From: Apteryx mantelli
Taxonomy: Eukaryota; Chordata; Aves; Apterygiformes; Apterygidae
DNA: 64,000 bases
Direction: 5' to 3'
NCBI RefSeq assembly: GCF_036417845.1
Contig: NC_089984.1
Location: forward strand, 31,035,447-31,099,446
Below are positions 38,661 through 53,600 of the stretch, piece after piece. The number at the start of each line of letters is the position of its first letter. Within the stretch, counting starts at the first letter, position 1. The translations under genes were made by a program, and so were the position numbers. The notes below the pieces were generated by a model that saw only the letters and a program-made list of their open reading frames with translations, had not been told where the DNA came from and did not search any database.

Positions 38661-41600
38661 CTGCAGAAACAAAGGAAAATGCAGCCAGGCATGGAGGAAA
38701 GACCTCAGTAGCTAACTGCCCCCTATTAACTATTGTAATCCAGATTAGTCATGAACAAACTACAGCTATCAGAGATGAAGAATACCCAGGTACTAAAGCA
38801 GATCCCCTAGGTACTAAGCAGAGATACATGTATTCAGAGGGAAGAGATCCACTCTGCGTTCACAGTTCTCCAATTATCAAATGCTCCCACTGACCTTGCT
38901 AAGAAGTGCCAAGGTTGTAACCCTAGCCACGAGCATGAATGATCACCTGTCTTGCAAACTCCAGTATACAGGGCTCATACTGTACAGCCTGATGATGAGG
39001 ATAACGACTTAAGGACTTAAGTGACCCCCATTGTCCAGCTACTACAAACCATCCAGTTGCTGCATCTGCAGTTTATTCAGAACAGAAGAAACCATGTGAA
39101 ATCCTTTTGCCTATATCTAACTTCAAAAATGTCTAGAACACAAGGGAGGCCCATGGCCAGACGTGACTGCTTGCCCAATGCTGGCATCTTGTGGCATAAC
39201 TGTTACAGTGCAACTTCCATCCACTTAGCAATGCAAGCCCTTCCCTGCGCTGTAGACTGTTCAGGCAATTACTGGAGTAGAAGGTCACAGAACTTCAGTA
39301 TTAAATTTTATCTCTTTTTAAGAGGAATGAACCCTGAAAATATACAAGAGAACAAAAATGTAAAAATAATCCCCTTTCCTAGAGGGCAAGGCAGAGACAG
39401 AGATCCTTAAAGGCTGCAGTACTACATGTGGCTGCTTTATGCTCCCCTTTGTTTGGGTGGCTGCCTGGTGGAGCCATTAGCTGAGGCATAACTGGCCCTG
39501 TCAACATTTTCCCCAACAGCCCCTGCAAACCCACTCATCACCATTAGCAGGCTCCCAGCCTCCCTCAAGTGCTGAACTCTACAAGAGAGATTTCTCCCTC
39601 CTCCATGCCTAATGGAAAGCTAGCATGAATGAGGCGTGTTAGCACAAACAACTTTCCCCTTCCATCCATCCAGATGATAAAAGGGAACTTTGATATGGGT
39701 ACTGAGATATCTGCATGAAAGTCTGGGGCCAGGGGGGTTCTACATCCTTTGTTTTTGCCACTTTTGTTTCATTTTAGCAAATTCCTGTGCCCAAAACAGC
39801 CCTAGAAGCTTCTGAGAAAAGTCACTGGTAGAGATGCAGAGGCACTAAGAGTTGGCAAGTACACAGTTCAGGAGAAACTAGGCTGTGATTCAGACAAAGA
39901 ATTTCTTTTCTGTATTTCTTTTGATAGTCCATGGTATAATGTAATGAAAGATCTTAGTGGCTGGTAGCCAAAAATGGACCCACCATCCTAGAATGGATGA
40001 GTGCTGAGAACAGAACACTGTGGCTACCTGATGTTAACAACTGTTGTTGCAAACAAAGCAGGTAGCTGCATTTTGCATTAGTCACAGGTTTGTTACAAGA
40101 AGGTCAGAGTACCCATCCCTGATCTATAGTAACTTAGCTTAAGTCACGATGAATTAAATCACAGTGACTCAAGCGTTACCCAAAAACAGAATACATAGCC
40201 TTTTCCCAGATGCTGGCAGAAAATGGCATTTTGGAGCAGCTGAAGGTATCTGGGTGTGTACAATCACTAAGCAGCCCAGAAACACTCCTAGGCTACTCCT
40301 AGAAACACCCAACTGACTTTGAGGGAACATACTCCCTGCAGTGGAAGATATTAAAATGACGCAGTCCTAAAAACATCCTTCTTTTTGACATACTGGGATT
40401 TAGATCCTGTCTATCTCCTGAGGCAAGCCAGGCTCTGATTAATTGTCTTGCCTGACTACCAACATCAGGTGAGACAGAGTTATACAGTCATGGGCACCTG
40501 GCACAAGTGTACGTTTTGGACATGTTAAATGTAACTTTAAATGGCTGTTTTTATCGTCTCTACTATTAGCCTCATCTGAGCCTAGAAACAGAGTCAATAT
40601 GACAAGAAAAGAAAGAAGACTGGATTAAGTCTACCGTTTTGCAGTTCAGTCTGGAATCAAATTGCACCGTCATCCCTTTCCAGCTGTCTCAAGCCTCTAG
40701 ATAGACCCAGAATGGCCTCCCATAAGGGGCATTTAAGATCAGCTTATTTGAAATACAATTGGAACCATGGGCTAGGATTGTCATGTAGGCATATCACAGA
40801 TCAGGTTTTGTGGAGCTTTGACTAGTCACGTTGAAAATTTATTTTTTATTTGTACAATAATTCCAGGCAGCTGGGCTGGGTCTGAGAATGTGTCACAACT
40901 GAAGTGATGGGGTGAGGCACTGCCTTGAAAACTGGCAGAGAAGTAGCTGATGGGACAGAAGAGTTTGGTTTTATCATAAACCAGTCTTCCTGTCATGGAA
41001 GATTAATACTGTTCTTGATGGAAAATGGGTAAGAATTTATTGCAACAAACAAGCAAAAGCTCTTGATGTATTAGCACGTTCACATTTTCTCACTAAGAGC
41101 CTGCTCACTAGCCAAGGCCAAGCAGCTGGTTAATATTGCCACCTGACCACCAGAGGGGGTTCAACAGTTAGACTAGAGCTCTGCTCTAGCATTCAGTGAC
41201 AATAAAAAGTCCTGTTGATTTTGATTGAAGTCTTTGGGGTTTTCTCCCTCCCTCCTTCCGATTTGATCTTTCACCAAATTTCAACCTTTCCAGACAATGA
41301 CATCAAAATCTTTTATTATCAGCAACCAGAACACTGAAACAGTCTTCCTGAAAGCCAGCAGAAAAAGAGAGATGGACCTGGAAATTGTGCTCTTTACAGC
41401 TAGTAACTGTATGTAGATGGAAAGTTTCACAGAGAACAAGGGGCTCTGTAAAGCAGTTGCTATTCTTTCCCTGTTCAGTAGGATTTTATGCCTTGTATTC
41501 TAGGCAGTCATTTATTCTGTACTATAGTGCATTCTACCCCACAAATAGCTGCATTCCAGCAGCAAGCAAGTGATCCCTGCTGTCATATTCTGCCCAGTGA

Positions 41601-44600
41601 ATTGAAAGAAACTCTGTAGCACTTTATGAGTGTAATTAGTAGACGTCCAAGTCAAGCACAAGTTATCACTATGGCAATAAAACACAATGCACACAAGGGA
41701 CAGGGATAATTTGGAAGCCATATAAGGTATATGTCTTTCATATAGACTGAAAAATCCCTACTTGTACAGAACAACTACCTGAGCTGCATGGTCAGTTAAA
41801 ACCTACAGAGAATATCTTATTGACATAAAATTTATTGTTGACTTAATGGAGACAGGGATTTCACCTTTCTATACTGTCACTTCTGTGACAATTCCCCTGT
41901 AGAAACTGAGCTAGCAAGGTTTGCTGTTTATCCACAGTGCAAAGCAACAGCTGCCAGGTGCTGATCTACACTTCATTACATTTGGTTCTTCCCAAAATCT
42001 AAGTATTCCCAAAAGATGTAGATCCAAGATAATGGCTGCTCATTTCAGATCTGAGACATCTGTCTTCCTGCTGGGTATGCCTCCTACCCCTCTTCTCACG
42101 CTCACAGGAAGATGCTCCTGCACTCCTGCTTTTAGCTACACTGATTAGCTACACCAGCAACTTAGCCCTGAGTTCAGGGGGAAGGACAAGAATTGTGTCT
42201 AATCCAGGAGCAGGAGGAGATACTGTCATGAATGTCAGCATCAGCTCATCAGGGACCTGATCACGCTGCTACTTACGCCTGGGCTTTCGACAGTCTTCCT
42301 TAATCACATCAAGGGTCACTTTAAGCAGCTCCTTATCGTGGTCAGTCACCTGGAAGAAACAAAAGAAAATGGCAATTTATAGCAGTCTATTTTACACTAG
42401 ACAGCAGGGCTGTTAAAAAGGAATCTGAAGCCATGGTATATTTTAAACTAACACTGTCATAACTACAGTCTGCAAGCTGCCTCCAAGATTAATAATGGAT
42501 GTTAAATCTTCAGTTATTTTTAGCAACTTTAGCAGCACTCATGAGTTAGGTGAAGAACCTGATACATAAGAATTGATCCCAAAGGAGGGTGACTGACTCA
42601 GTAGAACACCAAGTTTCAGCCTACCCCTGATAAAAAGAACTGTCCCAAGTCCCAGACTTCAGTGTACCCTGCTGTGTCAGTGCACAGTTTGGCAACTCAG
42701 TGAACACAGGCTGTGCCTGGAATAGCAGCAGTGATGGAGACTGGTGTTGAATTACACAAAAAACAACTCAGTGGATGATGCAGCAGTAAAAGTAAAAGTG
42801 AAGAAAGCAGCAGATAAGCCTTCTGAATAAGCATATAGCATCTGGAGGCCCAGCTTCCCCTTCTGAAATGTTTCTACTGTTTCTAAGTCCATGAAATATA
42901 GTCATACCACAGAACAGGTTTGCAATCACAGCTCAATTCCTTACATGGTATAAGTCCTTGGAGCTACTGGGTTTCTGGAAAACCACCCCTTTTTCTTGTA
43001 GCATCCTTACTGCTTCCTTAAAAACACTGTGAATCCGTTTGGAGCTCAGGTCACTTTTTGAATCCACCTGCATGGGAAAAAAGGAATGAATTAGGTGGTG
43101 AGAAATCTCAGCCCTACTAGAGTTGACAGCAAAAACTCCAGTTGGTTGCAAGAGGGAGAGGAATTCAGGTGATTTTATTAAAACATTTTTCCTCATTTAA
43201 TAATTCATAAATCATATCTGTTATATACAACCTAACCAACATCTCAGGCTTTAAAGAAAAACCAGAAGCTTGTTGTTCCTTAACAACAGCAAGATCTCCT
43301 AACTGCCTTCTTTGTATAGACCCACTACTTGATTAAGTACTGAGAACCCTCTTTTGGAATAGGCTTGTACAGGGGATATGGGAGGAAGATAGGAAAATCA
43401 GTGCTTTGTAAGATGACATTCAAGAGGAATCCAAGTGCTGGGGACTGGATCTCGATCTCTTGATTTGAAACTGAGGCACCGTTCAAGGAAAGAAGGGAAC
43501 TGGTAAGAACATTTTGGATAAGAACAATGTTTATTTTCTGTCTCCCATTTCACTCACATTCTGGTCATGCTCTCAAGAATGTCTCCATAGTGGAAAGGAA
43601 AAGGCAAAGGATAAAGAGCACACAAGAAATGAAGAGAGGTATACAAGAAGATCCTTGGGAGAAGGTAATAGCAAAACAAAGGAACAAGCTTTGAGGGCAG
43701 GTGGGAAGCAAGAGCCTCTTGCGGAAGAACAGTGTGTCTGAAAGTCCAGAACCAAGAAGGGGATTTAGAACAAAGGGTTCTGTGTTTGGGACACAGCTAA
43801 CAGTAAGAAGGAAGGAAGGAGAGAAGAAAAAAAAAAAAAGCTGGGTTTGTTTGAAAGTAGAGCAGAGCTAAGAATGTAGCAGAATGTAGTGGAATGACAG
43901 CTAGTGAAGTGGAAGGAAATAAAGGCTCAGCTGTGGAGAGGAGAACGTATAGTAGATAAGAGCAAGACCATGACCTACTCTTTAAAAATCTCTCTCTGTC
44001 CTATGTCCTTCAGCCTCCATTTATATATGCAGACTGCTTCAATTCCCCAATTGTTGCTTCCTCATCTATTGAGAGCACATTGTGCTCACTGTGGTTTTCT
44101 TTGAGAACAGAGCTGAACTGCTTCCCAGAAACCAACACATGATGGATTGAACGAGACCACACCAGAACAACCAAAGCAAGATTTGCCAAACCATTTTTTC
44201 AATCACCACCATAAATGCTCCCATCTTGTCCTGAACAAAACTATCAGACTTCACAGATCCCACCTCACTCACTAAATGCACTCACGGAAACCTTGGGAGT
44301 GAAACAGGCAAATACCATGCACCAGAATGAATTCACACGGACACTTGATAACAAACAGTCACCAAGTTAGTGATGGAAGAACATCTTTTTGCAGAACATT
44401 AATCCCATCCATTCGCAAGTCTTGAGTGAAACTCGGACTGCTTCCAAGCCCGGGAATTGACGTGCCTAACCAGGAACAGTTAAAATCGGAGATTCAGTAG
44501 GGATATTAGCTTTAGCATACCTCACAATTTTCTCTATCCCTTTTCTCCAGCTAATCCTCAGTGCTTCAACAGGCCACAGTCACATCTCTCTCTGTGTGTC

Positions 44601-47600
44601 CCACAACAGCTAACTATCTTTTTCCTCTCAAATTGTCAGTCACAATAATTGCCTAATATTTTAAGCTAATTAACACAGACCAATGACTATTATTCTCAGT
44701 CTTTTTTTATCCTGAAGTTATCTCCTGTTCCAGACTGAAGAAGGATAGACAGAAGTTTGTTTGCCCCCATATGCACCACAACTATGTCAGTTTGGATAGT
44801 AACAGAGACTACTTCTGACTACAAACTTGACCTTACATCCTGACACCGTTCCAGTCATAGTGGTAATAACACTACCCTATTTCTCTCCATAGTGCCTCTT
44901 CTGACAAACTTTAGAAACAAACACGAAATGTAGCAGGAAGGGTTTTGTAAGTGAAAAGAGTGAATACTGGTTCTCATGGAAAAGAATGTTCTCATAGCCA
45001 GACCTAAAATGAAGAGATTTTGCCCCCATCTCAAATGCAGGCATAAAGTTTCAAGAATCTAAGAAACTGCTAGCAAAGCAACCACCTCAAGACCGATCAA
45101 ATTTTAATGTGAAAGCAAACATTCAGGGGGAGAAAAAGATAAAAATATCTCCAAAGCAGCACAATAATTATTCATTTTGGCTTAACACTGAGATCCCATC
45201 AGTAAAGGGAGATAATTAAAAACAGACTCCGTGTGAACTGACACACAGCTCAGCCCGGATGGATATTGAAACAGAATCACTAAGAACATACGCCAAGAGA
45301 TTGACAGAGAGAAGGCAGAAAGGCAGGCTTGGGAGCAAGAAAATAAGTAAGCAGCTGCTACATATCAGCACCCTCTCAGACACACTGCAGAGTCCATAGG
45401 AAGAGGCTCCACAGCAGAAGGACTGCTCCCAAGGAACAGATGAGGGCTCCTGTCCTCTTCAGGGGCTTTGATTTTATCGTGCAATGATGGGAAAAGTGCT
45501 CCAGAGCATGCTCTCTCCTCTCCATCCCACTGGGCAGAGCAACAGTTCAGGAGTTTCTTCGTAAACACATTCTAAAATTATTTAATCTGTTCTTTTGTTC
45601 TACCTAAAATACCTTCAGCCTCTTATCCCGCAACTTCCCCCAAATTTCTCTATTTCCTAAAAAACAGTAGTACTCCTCCCAAATACTTTATCACTTGCTC
45701 TTATGCTGAACCAGCTCTGATTTCTTCCGGACTTGAAATATCCCCTTAGAGCCAGTACACACTGATGCTTGTGATTTTGTCAGCTGATGGGCCTCATACG
45801 GCTTAGTGGGCTGGTACCATGCTCCCAAATATTCTCAGGTCTTTAAAACAAGACAAACTCCCTGCACAATCAATAATAGGTCAAAGAATGAAGTGATACA
45901 GGAACCAGTCTCTCCCTTCAAAAGGCTGAAAGTATGTAACCTTCAGCTCGGTATGAATCGCAACACACCCAGATGGTGTTAAAGTTTCCTAGTATCACCA
46001 CACACGTGATACTACTCATGGAAATTGCCTTTTGCAATTTCTCATACAACATTTAAGCCTTGGCTTAGAGAGGTGACAGTTTTAGTAACAGTGATTACAT
46101 ATATATCTATGTAAAATGTATATATGTAAGGCAGCAATAGAGCTTGTTCAAGAGGCAGGAAGACAAGCACGTAGTGTCAATAATGTATAATGAAGGACAC
46201 TGTGTTACACCTACAGGATAACGCACAGGCCCGCAGTAAGTCTGAATGACACTGTAAAACTCCCTGCTTTAACTATGTGTCATTGCTGACCTTGAGATAA
46301 TATTCAAATCAAGAGAAGTACAAACAGCAGAGTCTGGAAAGCACAATCCAAATCATGTGTCCAAGCTAGTGACATGCACAAACTGGAATGGTGTTACTGA
46401 AACAGCACATGCTGTAGGTTTAGCATGGAGCAAGTGCATAAAAACAGCTGGTTGCAAGTCATATTTATTCCAGTTTAGAAACTGGATAGATCAAGTTCAC
46501 ATGTAGTTTTCTTTAAAAAGGAACCACAGCTTGCCCATCTGTCAGACCCAAATGTTTATGTCCAGTAAGTGCACTTTTTAATTTCACTAAGCATAAGATG
46601 ACTTTTCCTTGATTTCTTGCTTATAGTCTTCCTTGCAGTACCCATTGCTCCAATCTCGAAAGCCATTTATTTATGGGATAAGGGAGAGGCTTGGGGACAG
46701 AGGGAGCACTGATTATGTGAAATAATGCTCCACTAGTTTTAAAGTACTAATAGATTTGTTAATTTTTGTTTATTTTATTAAAAAACCTTTCAATTCTTTT
46801 CCCTATCCTCCGTAGACTAAAAAATTAAAAGTTCCCTGGTATGCATCTGAGCAGAGGACGTGATGCGAGTTCTATCACATATATCTGCTAGAGGGAGAAT
46901 TATTGCAGAGGGCCAGATGCCTATGCTACCAGGGACTCTTTAGGACTGGAATTAGGTACTGTGCTACCAGGACAGGAATGGAAGATGGGCAGGGCTCAGA
47001 TGCAATGCTGAAAAGAAAGACAGAGATGCTGCCTACCTCAAGCTATCTCAGCTATCTCCTTGCATCTTCACCCCCTGCTTTACTCTGCTGCCAGTGACTC
47101 CACAGGAGCTCCTTTCCATGGAGGAAATATTCCATTGGGAGATATTCTCCCACTCTGAGGAACACTGTGCAAGTACTTTAAAAGTTGGGAAAGAGGTGAA
47201 GGGGGTGTGCACATCTCCTAGGATTACAGGGAAAGGAAGAGAGGAGCAAGAAAAGCATTTAACAGCAGCTATGCTGAAGCATTGGAATCAGAAAAAAAAA
47301 CAACAAAAAAAAAACAGACCAATTATATGTCAAAATAACCCGGCCTTTCACACCCAGGAAAAGTGCAAGGAGTGAATGAGCATGTGTATTCTGGTGTGAT
47401 TTATGGTTTAGTTTGGTCCACTCATCTGGCTCCTACCTTGCCAAATTGGCATGAAATATTATCATTCTGTACTACCAGCACTGTTTACCCATCTGGTTTG
47501 AGGGGGATGCAAACCAGAAAACCACAAAAGGGAAAAGAAGGGAAGAGGGAGAGAAATCAGGTTTATCACACTTTTTCTGGTGGACGAAACCGGGTACTTG

Positions 47601-50600
47601 ACCCTTTGTGAAGACGGAGCAGCGAAACAAGGAGACGCACTTCCAGTGCATTACTAGGAGCTCACCTTAAGGCACTCAGGTCATGTGACAACTGCAGGCT
47701 CTTTCTTATGCAAAGAGATATAAGCCACTTTGCAAAGAATTAATACCAAAGGGCAATAGGGAAAACTGCAGTTTCTTAATAAGCGCCTATGTGCCCAAAT
47801 TCCTGGGACATATACTCACACCTCCGCATCAGAGTCAAGAGCAATACCTATTAATTATTATGGCAGCTCCTCAAGGCTAACAATGCCGATGCTACATTGT
47901 TTTTGTTGGGGTTTTGTGTTTTTCTGTATGTTCTTCACCAGTTCCTATTTTAAATGGCTTTGCAAGTCATTCATCATGATCTTTCTATAAATGCTGAAAT
48001 TTCAGAGATGGAAGTTTCCAGTATTAGTCACAATGACCACTACTTCCTTCAATGTAAAGTGTTTACGGACTTTTTATACTGTTCCAGCTGGTTTAGAAAA
48101 TACCCTGTACCATGTTTGATATTCTAATATCAAACTTTTCTGTCACAAACCAGAGTAGCTCCTGTCCTTGCTTACATCCATGATTCCTTTAAAGCAAACA
48201 AGAAAAATGCCTTTAATGAAAATAAAAGAAACAGCAATCAGGAAGCAGCTATGAGAAGCAATTCAATGAAGCCAGCAAGAATAGAGCTACTTTTCATTAT
48301 TATTTTAATTCAGTTACAGGAGACTTTTCTTATCTGTTTGTTTCTTAAGAATTCAAACATCTGACGTTAACATAATACAGCACATTTAACTTCACAATGC
48401 ATAGCAGAACCAGGCAGTGAAAATGACTGCCATGGATTTATTTCTCTACAGAAAATCCCCCAAAGTAAACAAGTGAGTCATACTTATAATACTCTGGTTT
48501 AATAGTTTGAGTTGCCATTGGTAACATGGTTAAAGCTGTAACTCTGTTACTTTTGCAGAAATTTACCACTTCACAACAGTTGAGAATCTGGCTTGCAAAT
48601 TATCAAAACAACACAGAGTAATATAAAACCATGTTACAAAATGGCCTTTGTTCTAGAACCCATTCTAAAGTTACTCAAGACAATGCTATCTTATTGGAAA
48701 GCTTATTTCTTAACAGTTCTTTTACATGCAATTCTGATTTCAATTAAATCTTACCTTCTGTTCCTTACAATCATGGCCTTTCACAACTAGGGATGTCCAA
48801 CCAGAGAAATGTGTAACATGGAGCAGTTGTTCATCCACTCATTATAATTTCCATTCTAAAGTCACATCTATATTAATATACTGAGCTTCAAATGAGAAAT
48901 AATAGTAGAGCGCTTCTACTCCCTTCTCCTGGTCAAATTCAGAATCTCAAATCTCTGTCCCAAACAACTCAAGTGCCTTAAAGGGTCCTTCTTTTCTGAT
49001 ACTGCCACAATTTATAGAACTAGACAGTTGGTGCCTGCTGCAGGCTCTGTAAGGTTACTAAGCCCTAATACAAGACTACCCTTAACAACAGAGTTTTCTC
49101 ATGGTTTTCTTCAGCCCAGTTTTAAATGTCTCAGGTGTTAAGGTTTCCTAAGTCTTGTAAATAATAAGCAACAGTCTCTTTTATCGGGTCATTTATGCTT
49201 AAATAAGTACAAGGCAATATTTTCTCCACTAAAAACTTGAAATAGTTGCATTCACTCACCTCCTGACAGCTGGGACTGGGTAGAGGCTGATGGGCCAGCG
49301 ACACCAGAGTATCAATTGTTTCCAGCTCCTGTTGGTAAAAGGTTTGAATTCTGTTTTGTAGTAAGAAGTCTTTCACTTTCTCACACAGCATATTCGAGAA
49401 ATCCAGACACCCTGGGCCACTACAAGGATACACAGAACAGGTCAAAAAGCAAGAAATACACTACTAACATTTTTTTAAAACAATTGCCTGATTTTAGCCT
49501 GATTTTCAAATGGCAAAAAGCATTCTACTGTCCTTGAAAAATCCTTCTCTAAACCCTTAATTAAAACAGACAATTTTTATACACATTGAACATCCAGCTG
49601 TTCCTCTTCAGTCCTTTTGTGTAATATTATTGGGATTTAAGATCCGCAGTCTCTGAAACCACACTGCATGCGTCAACAGGCCTTTCAACCTGCCAACAAG
49701 CATCTAGCTACCCTTAAATGGAATACTGAAGCTGGTGCCGGACTTAGTTTATTGAGGTTTTGCCTTCATGATTGGAAGATGACAAGGGCTGCAGAGTCAA
49801 GAGCATTTTGATAGAATAGCTCCTTCTCTTTACACGTAAAAGAAAATCAAGCAAGGCCACTCCATCGTCTAATTTGTTGATCACATCCCCAAACCCCAAT
49901 TTACTGTACTAGATGTAAGAGGTCTGTACATGGTATTTTGCTACCTTCCTGTTACTCACTTTGCTTGTGTGTCGTACTTCTTTTCTCAAATTATGGGCAG
50001 GTATCTCATTTGTATGAATCATAACAGAGCACTGGAACAGGTTGCCCAGAGAGGTTGTGGAGCCTCCATCCTTGGAGATATTCAAAAGCCATCTGGATAG
50101 TGTCCTGGGCAACATGCTCTAGGTGACCCTGCTTGAGCAGGGGTGGGTGGACTAGACTATTTCCAGAGGTCCCTTCCAATCTCAACCATTCTGTCACTCT
50201 GTAAGTAATTTTGGGGAAGAAAAGTAGGCTGCTACTGTATGTTTGTGCTCAGTCTAAATCAGTGGGGCCCTGTTCTACCTTTCCCTACGTTATTACAATA
50301 ACAAACAAACAATAATAAAATCCTACACTTCGCCCCAAGACCAGTCTGGATAACACATTTACCTCTGCATCCCCTCTGGGCCTTGGAAAGGTTTGTCATA
50401 AACTTCTCTATAGAGACAGGGGAGCTCCAGCATTCTTGAAATCTGAACATCACACACAGGATCATCCACCTTATCTGGAGTGGTGAAAAGAACATACATA
50501 CTTGGCCAGGGTTGCCAACCCAATCTTTTAAGCAAGCGTACCTGAGGCAGCACAGAAGAGTTTCACGTGCCAGTATTAAATTGGCATATTTTGTTCTCTG

Positions 50601-53600
50601 CTGTTTTTATAAAAACAAAACCAACAAAGGCTACTCCCACATTCACAGCTTACAAGGAGGTAAATGACCGTTGTGATGCATTGCAGACTATGCTTTTCTC
50701 TGACAACTTATTTAACTGGAATTTAGGATCTCTATTTTACCTTTCAGCCGTCTTGATACATTAGATGAAGTCAGAAAATGGTAAGGAGCTTTATTTGGAG
50801 CAATGTGAAAGCAATTTAGAGGCCATTTGAATTGAATGGCTCTTCTTTGGTGAAACAATGGTATTATTACCAGCCTTTGAATGGGTTATATATTCATAAA
50901 ACTCCTATTTGGAGAGAAGGGTTGAATTTCCTCTCAGATTTTAGCCAGCGAGGAAAAAGCTACAAACTTTTGATCTGATCTATGCAGGTTTTTTAAATGA
51001 TGGGCTTCTTCACACCAAAGGAATTATCTCAGTATTGTCCCTGAAAGATTTAATAGAGGAAAAGCAACTCTTACACAGTAATATAGACATTAAGAAGAAA
51101 AGTAGTTATGTAACCAGAAAGTTCCTAGATTATATATAACTGACTGCAGAAAACTGCTGCCCAAACAGCCAGATAGAGTCAGCACCTGCAGAACCGTGCC
51201 TGAGCAACTTAAGGTGAGGAACTCTTCTCAGTCATTCTGCAGAGCCAAAGAGTTTAGGACAACTTGGGCTTCATGGTACAACGTATCATAAATTGCTGTC
51301 TGCCTATAGAAAGGATTATAGAGGCTGTGACAAACATTAGCTGTTTCTCCAAAGCTAACTAACACTCTGGATGAAATGTGACATTAAAGATCACCAATTC
51401 CCCTCCCAGGGATTTTGGCTGTTCTACTTCAACACATAGAAAATTGAAGCGCAAGTCACTCTGCCAGGTACCCAATCCCAGTATCCAGATAACATCCTTG
51501 TATTCATTCTAGTTATCTTCTACAAGTTTCCCAGGAAAGCATCATTCACAGGCAGTCTATTCCTACACATTAAATAACAAGTCTCATTAGAAAAATGAGA
51601 TGCCAGAAAATAAAGTGGCAATTATTCAATACATTACATACAGTTTGGGTCTTCTTACAAATTCAGACAACCAAGTTACATACATCACAGGTCCATAACA
51701 CTCACAAAAAGATGAGGCCTGAATTTCTCTTTGCTGTCTGTAGGTTCGGATGTGACCTCTGACCCTGACAACATCCCCAATCTCCAGCTTGGTTTTCTGG
51801 CTCACCATTTCCTGGAGTTTCTTCATCTGTTCAAGCACATTAAGACTGCTGGGTGTACTTGGACAAGCTGTAAGAAGCAGGGGAAAGGAGATCAGGCATT
51901 ACAGCCAGAAGATCTGTACCCTTGCATTCGTCCAAAAGCCTAAGGATCACGGTAATCATATTGCTAAAAATGGTTGAAGTCTCAGGCTGCACACATCCTG
52001 GGCAGCAAAACTTCCGAGTATCAATTTTAATTTACAGCAGTATATTTACTTAAATAGTTCACCTGGGAAAGGGGGAAAAGAGAGGAGATTCTGATATCAT
52101 TCTGAAAACATCCTAGATGGGTTGAAAATCGGAACATTTCAACTCAAATAGGAAAAGCTGATGTTGTCAAGCTAACAGGGAGGAGAGGGAAAAAAGCCTA
52201 GCTGAAATTTTTGCGTAAAAGAAGAATGAATCATCTGAGGTGTGGCCAAGGTATTCATGTGGTGCAATTTGTGTCTACGCTGATGTGAACACAGCTTGAT
52301 AAAACTTCACGTTTACGTAGCACACCTTTGCAGGAGAGTAAATTCTTTGTAATTTAAAACCCGATTAGTGATCCAAGCATCTATGAGCATGATTATAAGC
52401 TGGAAGAAAATTTGCCTTTACCCTCTGGGACTTGTTTTCTTTAGCAGTTACAAATGAATTAATTTCCATTAATAAAATAGTGTCCATTTGGGCACTACTG
52501 ATGTGCATGTAACTTAAGAACACAAGCCTGAAAGAAGCCTTCTGGGTTCTCATTCTATATTAAGCAGTATTTCATGCAATTCTTTTTGTGAATTGAAGTT
52601 CCTCACAAACAACTGATTTGGTTGGGGGCCCCCATTACTTTTTTGGAAAGCTGTGACACAATATCACCTCTCTGAAAGCGAGAACTATCTTCTAGATTCC
52701 AGTTACAGAGAAGTTGTTGTTCTTAGGCTTAATGAGAGAAACTACAAGGTGACCAGGGAGCTCATCTTTTTTCTACACCCAGCATGGTGGGCTTGCTGTC
52801 TTATACATAGTTCAGAGAGAAGACTAACCTTAAAAGAACTACTTAGAGCAATATATGTGTTATAAGCTTTGTTAAATGCAAGTAGATTTGTGTGTATAAA
52901 TGGGCTTGTTCCACAACCAGAGCATTTACCTTTTACATCAAGTTTTCCCCTCCCCATCCTATGCATATGCAATACTAATAGGGGCAGATGACACAAGTAA
53001 CATTTCTTTCAGTAGGGTTTGATAATCTCCATATTGGGGTTCCCCATATAATAGATGGGTATTCAGGCAGGTCCAAAGTAGAAATTATACTATACATTGA
53101 TCTGCGACAAGTGCTGAGGGAAAAGCAAGGAGAAAGACACTAGTGAGATGTTCTGTTATTCAGTGCAAGAAGTGATTCACTTCATATGTGCGACTTTTGC
53201 ATGTTTAGAACAGTCCAAATCATAAAAGACTGCTGACATTCCCACTGTGTTTAAGCTACTTTAAAGGTCATCACTGACAACATACGCATGAGCAGAAGGG
53301 GAATATAAATGCAAACAAAGAACAGAAGAGGCATCCTGAAACCATTGTATCACAAGAGTGAGGAATGAGACCAGGTTGCTGGTTAATGGATTGATTTCAG
53401 AAACAGCAGCTGTGGCATGTGGCAAATTTCCAGGGTAGTTCTTCACTAGATGAAGTCACAAAAAGGACCATAAGAAGAGGATTCTTTGAACAATTTCACA
53501 GCATGGAATTGAAATATTATGTTATCCAGATAAGGAAATGCATGACAGGTCAAAATGTGGTGTTTTTATTGGCACCACCATTGGCAACAGCACAAAGAAA

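Noticed and set aside
44066-44281. Hydrophobic 71-codon minus-strand frame resembling a membrane segment
   Set aside because: Short, no flanking splice signals of note, and no recognised family.
49080-49140. Possible extra CR1 fragment (CAGCCCAGTTTTAAATGTCTCAGG on the plus strand) beside STN1 exon 6
   Set aside because: Only a couple of dozen bases resemble an old CR1 family, too short to call by eye.
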